This document shows, one piece after another, positions 24,143 through 34,800 of a DNA stretch of 64,000 nt. The translations under genes were made by a program, and so were the position numbers. The notes under the pieces are model-generated. The model had not been told where the DNA came from and made no database searches. It worked only from the letters and a program-made list of their open reading frames with translations. Position 1 is the first letter of the stretch. The number at the start of each line of letters is the position of its first letter. The DNA comes from a virus. The stretch spans positions 1 through 64,000 of the IMG/VR virus record IMGVR_UViG_3300025154_000076; one strand, written 5' to 3'.

Positions 24143-27100
24143 TCATAGGCTATTCTTTTCAGAAAAATTACAATCAACAACTACTGAAAAAAGGTTCACC
24201 TCCTCCGTATTGGTATGTTGCATAGTTATCTCCATAACTTTTCCTCTTAATAACCTTCCATTTATTATTGCATCCTTACCTGTCTTACCGGGTGTGTTTG
24301 AATCTCTTAAAAAAGCAGCATGTATAACCCCTTCTTTGAATGTCATTACTTTGGGTTTTAATACCGATGACATGCCACTTGGGTACATCTTTGAAGATGG
24401 TATTGAAATACTGGTTATATCCCAATTGGTTGTATCATCTGTTTTATTATACACATTATTATCTGTATGCATTGAAATATTCATAAACAATTTATTCCTT
24501 AATGCCTCTGCATTTACCACATACTTTACACTCACATCTCTTTGTTCACCGAATAAATGATTATAGGTATCGTTTATTTCATGCCTCCATAATGTTCCTT
24601 CCATAAAGGAAAACATGGTTTGACCCATTGCTGCAATATGTTCTACCAGGGTATTATCTTCCTTGCTTAAATTCAAATAATGGGTACAACCATTTTTATC
24701 TTCATTAAAAACAACAGCATTTACCGTTGTTCCATCGATCATTACTAAAACATATTCATTAAAATCATCTATAAAGGTTGCAAATACACTTACTGTATTG
24801 GTTGATTCTCTTAATGTTTTACACTTCTCTTTAAACCATGTGTCCATGAAATAAGCTGATACAACCTGTTGCCCATTAGGAGAAGAACGGATTACTGACC
24901 CCTTATTTCGATCTAAGTAATACAAATGCCTGTTATGTTTAACTACAGACCTATAATCCTGACATCCATAGTCATCTTCAAGAGCATAAATGGTTCCTAA
25001 TACAGCATTGGATGAAACAACAAAATCACCTGAAGTAACGCTTGCTTCTGTCAACACCTTTCTGCCTATGTATGCTGAATTCTCTTTGTGTTCCTGTAAT
25101 ATTTTTAACACATCACCAACCTCTATCATGGCTGTAACTGCTCCAAATTTCTCTCCCAACACTACATAATCATCATAATCGAATGAATGTAAATAATTAA
25201 GTTCTGTATTATCAATATATCTGCCTCCGAACCTTACATGGCCATAGTATCTTTTTTGCCTTGCACTCGAATTAAAAGAGTTTAATCTGCCATAATCATA
25301 GTTTTCTGAACTATAAAAATCATTCATGTTATTCCTTGCTACAGGAAAGGCTAAATGACTATCATTTCTGTACCCAAAATAAGAATCACCACTATTCATT
25401 GTTCCACTTGCAGGAGTGGTTAAGTCAGATGATTGATTTGTTTCCCCTGAACCTGCCTTGTGATAAGCATTTGCTGTTCCTGCATTTGTTATCTCATAAG
25501 TTTTACCAATTGAGTTATAAACTTTTTCGTCTAAGTTACCAACAGGTGTATATATTTCTGCAATAAAATAATTTGCAGAATCATAGTCAAAAATCTTATT
25601 TATACCCTCTATAATAATTTCATAATACCCATTATCGTCATCTTCCCCTCCCGATATACCGCCTTCTAATAATTCAGCCAATGGAACCCAGTTTCCTGTT
25701 CCTGTTTTACTTCCTATGATTCTTATTTTATCCCCTGTATTTGCTGCATATTCTGATAATACAGAATTGTAATTGTTCTCATTAAACAATTGTACAAACT
25801 CATTTATCCTAATCCTTACATTGCCATTACTGTCAATTCTATAACTATCAAACTTATACCATTCAAAATCAGGTACATTATCATAAATTTTCCACCTCCA
25901 ATAATAAGCCCAAATAGGGGGTCTATGAGAAATAGTCCAATTAACTTTAATGTAATTATATAATGTACTTACCCCTAATTCAGAATAAGAAGGAATAACC
26001 ACTACACTATCTTTTGATATGTTAACATTGCCAAATCTACCTTGCTTGTCAGCATATTCAATTCCAAAATATTTTGTTCCGGTATGATAATGTTTATATA
26101 CAGGCATATTACGTACTGTGTATAGCCTTAAACTAATTCCTGATGTGGTTAACGTATAGGTACTTCCCCCTTGCGATCTGCTATACGCTAATATAGAAAC
26201 AAATAGATATTCATTAGATCCACTACCTTCTGTTAATACAATTGTAAACCTTGTTTCTTCTTGTTCAAAATAATCATTTAATACATCGCTTATTCTTTTA
26301 AATAACTTTCTTGGATAAAAATTATATATAAAAGTTGTGCCTGTAGCTGTACCTATGGCTATATTATTGACCAGAATAGTGGTAGAAGAATATATACTTG
26401 TAATATATGTACCTGATGGAAAATTAGCATTAGTAATAGTCATTCCTGAACTTAAAATTGATGTATCCGCTATTCCTCCTATTAAAGATGCTCCAGTTAG
26501 AACATTACCTGTAAAAGTGTCTGTTGCTAAATCATCAGCCAATACATCAAAAGAATAAGAATAAGTTTCATCAACCCATTCTCTTTCCCCAGAATCAGGG
26601 GTTCCATTTTTTAATACTAATTCAAATACTACCTTTTCCCCTTCACTTACTTCATTTGACCCATTCTTCTGTATTTTATAAAGAAAAAAACTTGATACAG
26701 CAGAAACATATGAAGAAGCAAAATCTATTGTAGCCTGTAATGAAGATAATGCACTTATACTTTGTGCTGCATAAGATAAACTAACATCAATATCTACATT
26801 ATCGAACCCTTGTACATAGTTTGCAAAAGCTATCCTTGTATTGGCAAATGCTTCTTGTGAATCAGCCAATAATGGTACATAATCAAAGGGCCTTGCTACA
26901 TCACTTTGATCTAATGCTGTTCCTGCCTTATCGTTATAAAATGGATATAATGAATTTAAGTCTGAATAAGCTAATAAATCAAAGGTAGTTCCGCTTGCTG
27001 TAGCTGCTGCATTACATACAATTATAGACCCGGAAAGAGTAGTACCAACTGTTACTGGTGTTGAAAAATTATCCCCACCAATATACATTCCTGCATCAAT

Positions 27101-28171
27101 TAACCCTATTATAGTTGAATCCACCCCTGTAATATTTACAGATCCTTCCGTTACCGTACCTGAAAATGTTCCTACTACCTTGTATTCACCATCAGAATCA
27201 TATTTCTCAATAGTATCATATAATAACCAATCTCCATTATTCCCTTCCCTAACCAATATATCAACCTTATGAACCAATGCATGACCCATACTTAGTTTTA
27301 GCACGATCATATTATTAACCAGATAATCCTCGTTAAACTGATTATTCACATAAATTTCATTCTCAGGGATAACTATTTTAGAGTATTCTGATAACACTGT
27401 CTTAGCATAATCATCATAAATATACCGGTACGCAAACTGAAACTGTTTTTTCCTTAGTAAATTGGATTTAAAGGTAGTATCTGATATATAATCGTATGTG
27501 GGTTCAAAATAAGGCGGATACTTAATAAAAGACAACAATTGTGCATCTATACTACTATAAGCATCTATTGTTCTTTCGTTTTCCCAATAGGTAGTTTCTG
27601 TATCAGGAGTTTTATTTGTTCCTGCCTGAATGCATTTATACCTTACACTTGAATAACTTACAAAATCCCCTATTTCATATGCAACAGAATTACTATAAGC
27701 TGTAAGACTATAATCTGATGCTTTTTTTATGTTTATACTTCGTATAGGATTATTATTATCTGTCCACACTAATTCATCACCTATTACATTTGCTCTTTTT
27801 ATAGGATAAGTTAAACTAAATGCAAGCAAGGCATCTTTTAAAATCAATTCAATAGTATTTGTATCAACCCATACTCTGTATATTGCATTACTGGAAGCAG
27901 TGGAATTGTATAAAAAATAAATAATAGCATTGTTTTCTATATCATCACATGAATTCATGACAATAGAATTGGCTGCAATAGTAGGGTTTGCTTCGTGGTA
28001 TATATCTGAATTAGCATCAGTGGTGGATAGGTTGCCTTTTAGATTAACTGCATTACCATACTTATTCCTTGCATTAAATAAAGACCTGTAATTTGATTTA
28101 TCAATAACCTCATTAGCTGAATCATTATCCATTACTCCATTAAAGAATTGTATGTGTTTTACTTGACCCAT
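24143..28171 (-). CDS. Large tail/neck stabilisation protein
   Basis: A 1342-aa, beta-rich protein. The N-terminus (HIQFFNGVMDNDSANEVIDKSNYRSLFNARN) and the segment VIGDELVWTDNNNPIRSIN resemble the start of P22 gp10-like and crAss-like stabilisation proteins, which join neck to tail; only key residues are cited. Residues ~161-197 contain a W/Y pattern like a small carbohydrate-binding domain (AYEIGDFVSYSSVRYKC). It is the longest gene after the ejection and fibre genes and follows three neck-like genes. Family assignment is from memory of gene order and N-terminal pattern. Confidence 0.6.
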   Translation of the reverse strand: MGQVKHIQFFNGVMDNDSANEVIDKSNYRSLFNARNKYGNAVNLKGNLSTTDANSDIYHEANPTIAANSIVMNSCDDIENNAIIYFLYNSTASSNAIYRVWVDTNTIELILKDALLAFSLTYPIKRANVIGDELVWTDNNNPIRSINIKKASDYSLTAYSNSVAYEIGDFVSYSSVRYKCIQAGTNKTPDTETTYWENERTIDAYSSIDAQLLSFIKYPPYFEPTYDYISDTTFKSNLLRKKQFQFAYRYIYDDYAKTVLSEYSKIVIPENEIYVNNQFNEDYLVNNMIVLKLSMGHALVHKVDILVREGNNGDWLLYDTIEKYDSDGEYKVVGTFSGTVTEGSVNITGVDSTIIGLIDAGMYIGGDNFSTPVTVGTTLSGSIIVCNAAATASGTTFDLLAYSDLNSLYPFYNDKAGTALDQSDVARPFDYVPLLADSQEAFANTRIAFANYVQGFDNVDIDVSLSYAAQSISALSSLQATIDFASSYVSAVSSFFLYKIQKNGSNEVSEGEKVVFELVLKNGTPDSGEREWVDETYSYSFDVLADDLATDTFTGNVLTGASLIGGIADTSILSSGMTITNANFPSGTYITSIYSSTTILVNNIAIGTATGTTFIYNFYPRKLFKRISDVLNDYFEQEETRFTIVLTEGSGSNEYLFVSILAYSRSQGGSTYTLTTSGISLRLYTVRNMPVYKHYHTGTKYFGIEYADKQGRFGNVNISKDSVVVIPSYSELGVSTLYNYIKVNWTISHRPPIWAYYWRWKIYDNVPDFEWYKFDSYRIDSNGNVRIRINEFVQLFNENNYNSVLSEYAANTGDKIRIIGSKTGTGNWVPLAELLEGGISGGEDDDNGYYEIIIEGINKIFDYDSANYFIAEIYTPVGNLDEKVYNSIGKTYEITNAGTANAYHKAGSGETNQSSDLTTPASGTMNSGDSYFGYRNDSHLAFPVARNNMNDFYSSENYDYGRLNSFNSSARQKRYYGHVRFGGRYIDNTELNYLHSFDYDDYVVLGEKFGAVTAMIEVGDVLKILQEHKENSAYIGRKVLTEASVTSGDFVVSSNAVLGTIYALEDDYGCQDYRSVVKHNRHLYYLDRNKGSVIRSSPNGQQVVSAYFMDTWFKEKCKTLRESTNTVSVFATFIDDFNEYVLVMIDGTTVNAVVFNEDKNGCTHYLNLSKEDNTLVEHIAAMGQTMFSFMEGTLWRHEINDTYNHLFGEQRDVSVKYVVNAEALRNKLFMNISMHTDNNVYNKTDDTTNWDITSISIPSSKMYPSGMSSVLKPKVMTFKEGVIHAAFLRDSNTPGKTGKDAIINGRLLRGKVMEITMQHTNTEEVNLFSVVVDCNFSEKNSL

Positions 28172-28227
28172 TATTTATTTTATTAACATTTTTTAATGTA
28201 TTATGAACAATGTTTTTATTTTTTACA

Positions 28228-28929
28228 TTACCCTCTCTTTACCCCTCTAAATGAGGTTTTCCACATCATATCATAAAATTCTTCTTCCGAAAATGCGTTT
28301 TCAAAATCCCTTAAATCTTTTGCAGATATAGCATACGTCTGATAATCAGATTGTTTCCTTGTAACTCGCCATACAACGAAATCTTTTATTGCTCTAACCC
28401 CTTGTATTGGAATAACGGATTCAGCCGACATATTAACTCCTGAGCTAATGTATTGTACTAATACCTCGCTTACATCATCTCCATTAATTACAAATCTTCG
28501 ATTAGCTTCATCAACAGTAAAATAATTTGTATTAACCCCTCCTCTTGTGCCTAAATTAGCAGATATATCTTTTTCTATGGTTGTATTCTCCCCCCTGGTT
28601 GTACTTAATGTATCCTGACCCTCTATTGTTCCTTCAGGTATGATAATCTTATTGTCCCTTGTGAAAGTCCATAATCTGCCATTAGAATTGATTCCTATGG
28701 CTAACCATTTAACTAAATCTGTTGGCCATGCAACCGTACCTAATGAATCAGATACATCAATCCATTCTTGCTTGAATTTATTGAAGTGGTATAAATTAAG
28801 TTCTCTCAACCCTCCTACAGCAATTTGTAGATACTTGTTTCTGAATTTCTTATGCTGTGCTGCACCCAATTCATTTATTAAATCGTTTACGACATAACTA
28901 AGATTAACGTATGCTGTGCTGTCTGCCAT
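28228..28929 (-). CDS. Putative neck/connector protein
   Basis: A 233-aa protein (MADSTAYVNLSYVVNDLINELG...) with an N-terminal helical bundle, a central beta region (GRLWTFTRDNKIIIPEG) and a helical end (DLRDFENAFSEEEFYDMMW). Length and layout resemble tail tubular A / P22 gp4-type neck proteins. It sits 2 bases from the next neck gene and 56 bases from the stabilisation gene. Confidence 0.5.
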   Translation of the reverse strand: MADSTAYVNLSYVVNDLINELGAAQHKKFRNKYLQIAVGGLRELNLYHFNKFKQEWIDVSDSLGTVAWPTDLVKWLAIGINSNGRLWTFTRDNKIIIPEGTIEGQDTLSTTRGENTTIEKDISANLGTRGGVNTNYFTVDEANRRFVINGDDVSEVLVQYISSGVNMSAESVIPIQGVRAIKDFVVWRVTRKQSDYQTYAISAKDLRDFENAFSEEEFYDMMWKTSFRGVKRG

Positions 28930-28931
28930 GA

Positions 28932-29528
28932 TTATGTTTGATTATCCTGATTATTGTCAATTAAAATGTCCTGTGGTTTACCTTCGAGAAATTCACCTAC
29001 CAATTGAATTAATGTTTGATCCATACCTCCCGGAATATATATTTCATCCGTATCATCATACTCATCAAAAGATACCACCATTACAAGTATTATCCCTGCT
29101 GCCTTATGAGCTGCGCTTAACTCCTCTAATTCTATTTTGGAACCCTTTATTATGTATGTAGTTCCTCTTTCTGTAATACTATCAAAATCAAGTCCGTTCA
29201 ATACAGACCGTTCTGATATAGATACCCTATGATATACATTTTCTGTATCCTGCTTTGGTCTTACATCTCTTATGTGTTCGTTATAAGGGAGCAACACCGA
29301 ACTTGCCGGAAGTAAGAAGTAAACTATGCTTGTATTTGTATCTGTAAGCAAATCGCCTGTTTCAATGAAATATTCTTTAGCACAAGCATCTAATTCATCA
29401 GGATTATCCCTATATGTTTGTTTCAATATTTGATTCCATGCTCTTGAAATATTGGCAGAGATAAGTTCAGGATGATGTTTATTGCCAAACCTTCTGTTTA
29501 ATAGTTCTATTAAAACTTCTTTTGTCAT
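28932..29528 (-). CDS. Putative neck / head-completion protein
   Basis: A 198-aa protein. Its start overlaps the next gene by 4 bases (ATGA). The N-terminal helix (LIELLNRRFGNKHHPELISANISRAWNQIL) resembles the opening of head-to-tail joining proteins; the middle is beta-rich and the end acidic. It is the second of three neck-like genes transcribed together. Confidence 0.45.
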   Translation of the reverse strand: MTKEVLIELLNRRFGNKHHPELISANISRAWNQILKQTYRDNPDELDACAKEYFIETGDLLTDTNTSIVYFLLPASSVLLPYNEHIRDVRPKQDTENVYHRVSISERSVLNGLDFDSITERGTTYIIKGSKIELEELSAAHKAAGIILVMVVSFDEYDDTDEIYIPGGMDQTLIQLVGEFLEGKPQDILIDNNQDNQT

Positions 29529-30394
29529 GATTCTTGCAATTTTTGGTTATAGTATGCCAATAATTCTTCTTTGGTAAGGTTAATACCCATCATCCTTAAA
29601 ATCTTATCTGCAATAATTAATTTGTCATCATCTCTCCAACCCATTTCTACCGTTGTTGAATCAACTACAGTTCCAGCACTTTCACCCAATGAACCTTCTT
29701 CTCCTGTAGTTAATAAATGAGAATAACTCTCGTTATATTCCCAATCATCATTAATAGAAGGTGGTGTGGTGATATTGCCATCTGTTTTTGCTGTGTAATA
29801 ATGGGTTCCATATTTTACAACATCTCCGGTATTATATGTTGTGCCGGAAGCCCATGTATCAATATCAGATGGATCGCTAAAATATATCTCCCTGTAATTT
29901 GCATCAATATAATAATCAAGATTAGGAGTTGTATGAGATTTTACATAGCTAAACTTTGCACTACCAATAGTCTTTGGTTCAAAATAAAAATAATCACCAA
30001 CTAATTTAACAATAGGATGTTTTACAGTAGGTTTCTCTATAACAGAAGCCATTCTTCTATTAAACTCTTTGTCTGTTACTAAATAAATTTCTCTATGATA
30101 ATTTACAGAACTTACTGTTTGTGTATAATACACTTGTCCACCATAAACATAATCAGCAGGAATATCAGCAATACCTGTACCTGATGCTATTGCTAATGCA
30201 GTATCAAATACTTTAAGATGTTTAATACTGTTTGTTACTTCAAGGTTAGCTTCGTATTTTTCTCTTAAATCTCTGTAAAATTCAAGATTACCTACCTGTA
30301 ACATAGTATTAAAATCTTCAATAGGTAGAGTAGCACCTGATTGATCTTTGTTACTTATGAACTCAATGTATTTTTTTACTTCTTCGTTAGTCAT
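29525..30394 (-). CDS. Neck-like protein with carbohydrate-binding-like insert
   Basis: A 289-aa protein with a helical N-terminal third and a helical C-terminus (LIIADKILRMMGINLTKEELL). Residues ~181-219 (WASGTTYNTGDVVKYGTHYY ... W) follow the small chitin/carbohydrate-binding pattern W..G..Y..GD.V.Y....Y.....W. The same kind of insert occurs in the 1342-aa protein. This would place a sugar-binding loop on the virion neck. Fold of the remainder unknown. Confidence 0.5.
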   Translation of the reverse strand: MTNEEVKKYIEFISNKDQSGATLPIEDFNTMLQVGNLEFYRDLREKYEANLEVTNSIKHLKVFDTALAIASGTGIADIPADYVYGGQVYYTQTVSSVNYHREIYLVTDKEFNRRMASVIEKPTVKHPIVKLVGDYFYFEPKTIGSAKFSYVKSHTTPNLDYYIDANYREIYFSDPSDIDTWASGTTYNTGDVVKYGTHYYTAKTDGNITTPPSINDDWEYNESYSHLLTTGEEGSLGESAGTVVDSTTVEMGWRDDDKLIIADKILRMMGINLTKEELLAYYNQKLQES

Positions 30395-30409
30395 TATTTT
30401 TTGAACCCC

Positions 30410-30826
30410 TTATTTTTTGTCAAAAATGATTATTGGTCTTAATAACTTAATTAACATTGGTGAAAAATTCAAAGTTACATCCGATGGGTGTTTTAAATTG
30501 TTTAACTCGGAATACTTAATCTTATCTGATTCCTTAATTTCAACCCCCGAAGGACTTTCTCCAAAACTTTCAAACCTTTTTACTCTTTCATCCATTTTTT
30601 CACCCTCTATCTTTTCTTTGGCAAGTTTTGTGTGTGCCTTGATAACAGGCTCAATAGCATCAGAAATACGCATTAGCTTTAAGGTAATGCTGCCATCCTT
30701 TGACTGGTCAAAATACTGCATTAGTCCGGTTAATGATACCCCACCATCACCTCTTGGTTGTGTTCCTAAAAATCCTGTGTTAAGTTCAAAGATTTCATTG
30801 TTTGTTAATGTTTCTTTTTCTTTCAT
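30410..30826 (-). CDS. Small virion-region protein, unknown
   Basis: A 138-aa, charged, helical protein (MKEKETLTNNEIFELNTGFLG...). It lies between the neck genes and the propeller protein. Its leader contains ACACACA and its 3' side a copy of the dispersed word (30404-30414). No family recognised. The 110-base gap on its 5' side (30827-30938) holds no gene I can support. Confidence 0.5.
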   Translation of the reverse strand: MKEKETLTNNEIFELNTGFLGTQPRGDGGVSLTGLMQYFDQSKDGSITLKLMRISDAIEPVIKAHTKLAKEKIEGEKMDERVKRFESFGESPSGVEIKESDKIKYSELNNLKHPSDVTLNFSPMLIKLLRPIIIFDKK

Positions 30827-30938
30827 TGTTTGTTTGTGTTTTATGTGTGTTATTTAATAAGTTAAAGATAGTGAATTTTCAACTATTTTTTGCTTAACTC
30901 TATTTTCAACCCTTGTACTTCCTTTTCTAATTATAGTA

Positions 30939-31862
30939 TTAATTAATTTTTATAACGTAGTAATTAATAGTAGCCCCTTCGTCAACAGACACATAAAAGT
31001 CAGAATCAAATTCTCCAATACCATTAAACATATAATCCGAATTTGCATAATATTCTTCAAAACCGGTTGCTGTTACTTTCATAACTTTATTAGGATTTGA
31101 AGGATTACTATATGTATTATCATATAGCATAATAAATAAATCAGACCCAAAAAATAACATATCTGAAATATCAAATCTTTGATCTGTGCCTGTAGCGTAA
31201 GTAACCCATGAACTACCAGATGTCCATCTATATACTACAGGATAATCTGAATCAGCAAATGAATGTCCGTAATAAATATACGTACCATCACTTGCCACTT
31301 GCCTTGAATTATTACCATCATTAACTATTTGAGTTGTATATGAATCAACACCGTTCCACTTAAATAATCCTCCATCATGTACACAATATAAGTATCCGTC
31401 ATGTACTACCAATTTAGCAATACTTCCGCTTCCTATGCTTGAAGATACTGATGTTAAGGTATCTACGCCATTCCACTGATAGAGAGTACCATCTTTTAAA
31501 CAAGTATAAAGACTTCCATCAAATAAAACTAAGCATTGTCCAGGGCCTGATGCTATAGTCCCCACCGTTTCCCATGCGTTAACATCATTCCATTTACATA
31601 AACATGTAGCTGAATTAGATGATATTATTGCATATAATCCCCCAAAAGCTGGTAATAACCCATTATTAAGTACCCTATATGTAGTTCCTATACTGGAAGT
31701 TTTAGCTACCCAACTATTTCCATTTAATTCATATAATATTCCATTATCTCCTGAACAATAAAACTTACTATTATATTCTGCAAATGATGTAATATATCTA
31801 TCTATTGATTCCGATATCCAATATGATTTTTGTCCATAATATGTATATAAATATCCAAGCAT
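30939..31862 (-). CDS. Propeller-like protein, putative receptor-binding tail protein
   Basis: A 307-aa protein made of repeats of about 45 residues with the pattern LY-WNG-W (GILYELNGNSW, TCLCKWNDVNAW, GTLYQWNGVDT, GGLFKWNGVDSY, VVYRWTSGSSW). This is typical of a beta-propeller with some seven blades. It immediately follows the long tail fibre, so it may form the fibre tip and bind the host surface. Start at 31862, 3 bases after the fibre stop. Propeller type inferred from repeats alone. Confidence 0.6.
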   Translation of the reverse strand: MLGYLYTYYGQKSYWISESIDRYITSFAEYNSKFYCSGDNGILYELNGNSWVAKTSSIGTTYRVLNNGLLPAFGGLYAIISSNSATCLCKWNDVNAWETVGTIASGPGQCLVLFDGSLYTCLKDGTLYQWNGVDTLTSVSSSIGSGSIAKLVVHDGYLYCVHDGGLFKWNGVDSYTTQIVNDGNNSRQVASDGTYIYYGHSFADSDYPVVYRWTSGSSWVTYATGTDQRFDISDMLFFGSDLFIMLYDNTYSNPSNPNKVMKVTATGFEEYYANSDYMFNGIGEFDSDFYVSVDEGATINYYVIKIN

Positions 31863-31865
31863 AAT

Positions 31866-34800
31866 CTAAGAATGTGAGCCTAAAGCACAATGTAATTTAC
31901 CATCATACATAATACCTGTTACAATATTAATAGAATTATATGATGTTAAAATTGTTTCATTAGAACCGTTAATAAAATTAAATTCATCTGCACTAAAAAT
32001 AACTGTATAAGAAGCTGCTGCTGCCTGTTTAATTATAATAGTACAAGCTGTTCCATTTTGCACATTGGTAAATACCCAATCAGTTATATTTTCTGTTAAT
32101 TGTAAAAACTGAACTTGTCCATTGTTCCAGTTTACTGAAACTATACCTGATGAACTACCAATACTTGAACTATATGGTGTAATTATTTGACCTCCTGTTA
32201 CGGTAAGATTTCCTGTAAAGGTATCTGTGGCATTGAGAAGATAAACCCCTGAATGTGTATGGTCGCCATAAGCTGCTGTGGTGTGGTCTGTACCAAAACC
32301 CGGGAAACCATCTTTATCAGAATTGGCTTCAATAGCTGCTATATGTGCTGCTGTGGCATATCCTGTTTGAGCATTTGTAGCTGCCCTGAAACTTATCTCT
32401 TGTGTACTTAAGCTTAAACCCCCTGTTGTGGCACTTGCATTAAGGGTTACTGCATTATGTATAGCTGCATAGGCTGCATTCCATTGGGTAGATGTTCCTG
32501 ATGTGGCTGTTATAACTCCGTTGACATCTAAAGATGTTACTGTTAAAGTAGAATCTACTGTTAAATTAGTAAATTGTCCATTACTCCAAGTTAACGCAGC
32601 ACTACCTACTACTCCTGTATTATCTGTTGTTGGATACAAATTATTAACTGTTAGATTATTCAATACTTTTACTGCTCCTGTAAAATAACTGTCAGCAGTT
32701 GAAGCGGAATATATCGCATAAGAGTTAGTAGTACCATAATCGAATCCAGTATCTATGTAAATACCATATAAATTAGTTACTGGTCCAGTTCCATCATTAT
32801 TAATCCTTAATCCATAAGCGGTAGTTATCGTAGCAACATTATTAGTTTGTACCAGTGCATTTATAGCAGCCATTTCATTAATAGTCTGAGAAGCATTTGT
32901 ACCTGTATGGCTTACACTAAAATCTCCTCCATACATAAGTACACTAACAGAATTAGTTCCTGACCCTTCTAAATTACAATACCCACCTATTCCGAAAACA
33001 GAAGCAACATCTCCAGAAGAACCATCTAAAGTAATATAACCGTATATATTTCTTGCTTGAGAAGTTTGGTGTGATATATTTAAGTCTGAACGTAATCCAG
33101 TATGCACATATGCACCAGCAATACTTGTATTTAGACTAAGATACATTAAATCATTACCTGTACCTGATGCTAGGTCTTTTACATAAAGAGTACTATTACT
33201 GTAATAAAATTCAGAGGTGGCGGTTAAAAGATTGATATCCCCCCACAAAGCTACTCTAGTACTAGCACCACTACCAGTAGTATAAACCCCTGAATGTGTA
33301 TGGTCGCCATAAGCTGCCGTGGTGTGGTCTGTACCAAAACCCGGGAAACCATCTTTATCAGAATTGGCTTCAATAGCTGCTATATGTGCTGCTGTGGCAT
33401 ATCCTGTTTGAGCATTTGTAGCTGCCCTGAAACTTATCTCTTGTGTACTTAAGCTTAAACCCCCTGTTGTGGCACTTGCATTAAGGGTTACTGCATTATG
33501 TATAGCTGCATAGGCTGCATTCCATTCAGTTTGTTTAGCTGTTGTAGGGATTGCATACCCTGCTGTAAATGTAACCGCTAAAGTACCTGATGAAGTAATA
33601 GGGTTTCCCGCTACCGTTAAACCAGTAGGTACACTCATATCAACACTTGTTACCGTACCTAAAGTTGTTGAATAGCCATAACTTACTATTTGGTTATCAA
33701 TGGCTGCCGAAGTCATTAATGAAGTGTCGTCATCAACAAAAGTTGTATTTACTGATAATATGCCCGAACTACCAGTTATAATTGAATATGTTCCTGCACC
33801 ATCGGTTTTCATCAATCCTGCTGTTGCAAAATCACCATCCACCAATACATCAGCATGAGAAGTTTCATAGGTGTCAACCCCTGATTCAAAGTCTGAAACA
33901 TCAGCATGAGTTATGGCTGCCCAAGCAGGGTTATTGCTTGTACCTGAATTTTTTAGATAATAGTTTGTTCCTGTTGACTTTGCTAACCTTGTAGGTGTAT
34001 TTGCTGCACTCGCATAAATTATATCTCCCTGAGTAGTTAAAACACTTTGTAAACTTGCTCCCCAACCTAGTGCTGTAGCTACACTATTCATAATTAACCC
34101 TTGATATGATGTACCTTTAGCAAGCCTTGTAGGTGTATTTGCTGCACTCGCATAAATTATATCTCCCTGAGTAGTTAAAACACTTTGTAAACTTGCTCCC
34201 CAACCTAGTGCTGTAGCTACACTATTCATAATTAACCCTTGATATGATGTACCTTTAGCAAGCCTTGTAGGTGTATTTGCTGCACTCGCATAAATTATAT
34301 CTCCCTGAGTAGTTAAAACACTTTGTAAACTTGCTCCCCAACCTAGTGCTGTAGCTACACTATTCATAATTAACCCTTGATATGATGTACCTTTAGCAAG
34401 CCTTGTAGGTGTATTTGCTGCACTCGCATAAATTATATCTCCCTGAGTAGTTAAAACACTTTGTAAACTTGCTCCCCAACCTAGTGCTGTAGCTACACTA
34501 TTCATAATTAACCCTTGATATCCTGTACCTTTAGCAAGCCTTGTCCATGTATCTGTACCATTGGCATAAATAATATCTCCTGCTACTCCTGATATGGCTG
34601 CAAGCGAAGTTAAGGTTGCGTCTAAGGGTTGAGCATAATCAACTATTGCTCCCGAAGTAGAGATATTAGTATCGGAATCCGTTACACTTGTTTCTATGTT
34701 ATTTACCGTTGCCCCTGATGCTAAACTTATTCCTCCATCAATATTTACATTTGTTCCATCCCAAAGTAATTTAGCACTTGTTTCTGCTCTTACATCAGTA

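Noticed and set aside
33991-34542. CRISPR array
   Set aside because: The repeats are 138 bp, directly joined without spacers, and in frame within a fibre gene.
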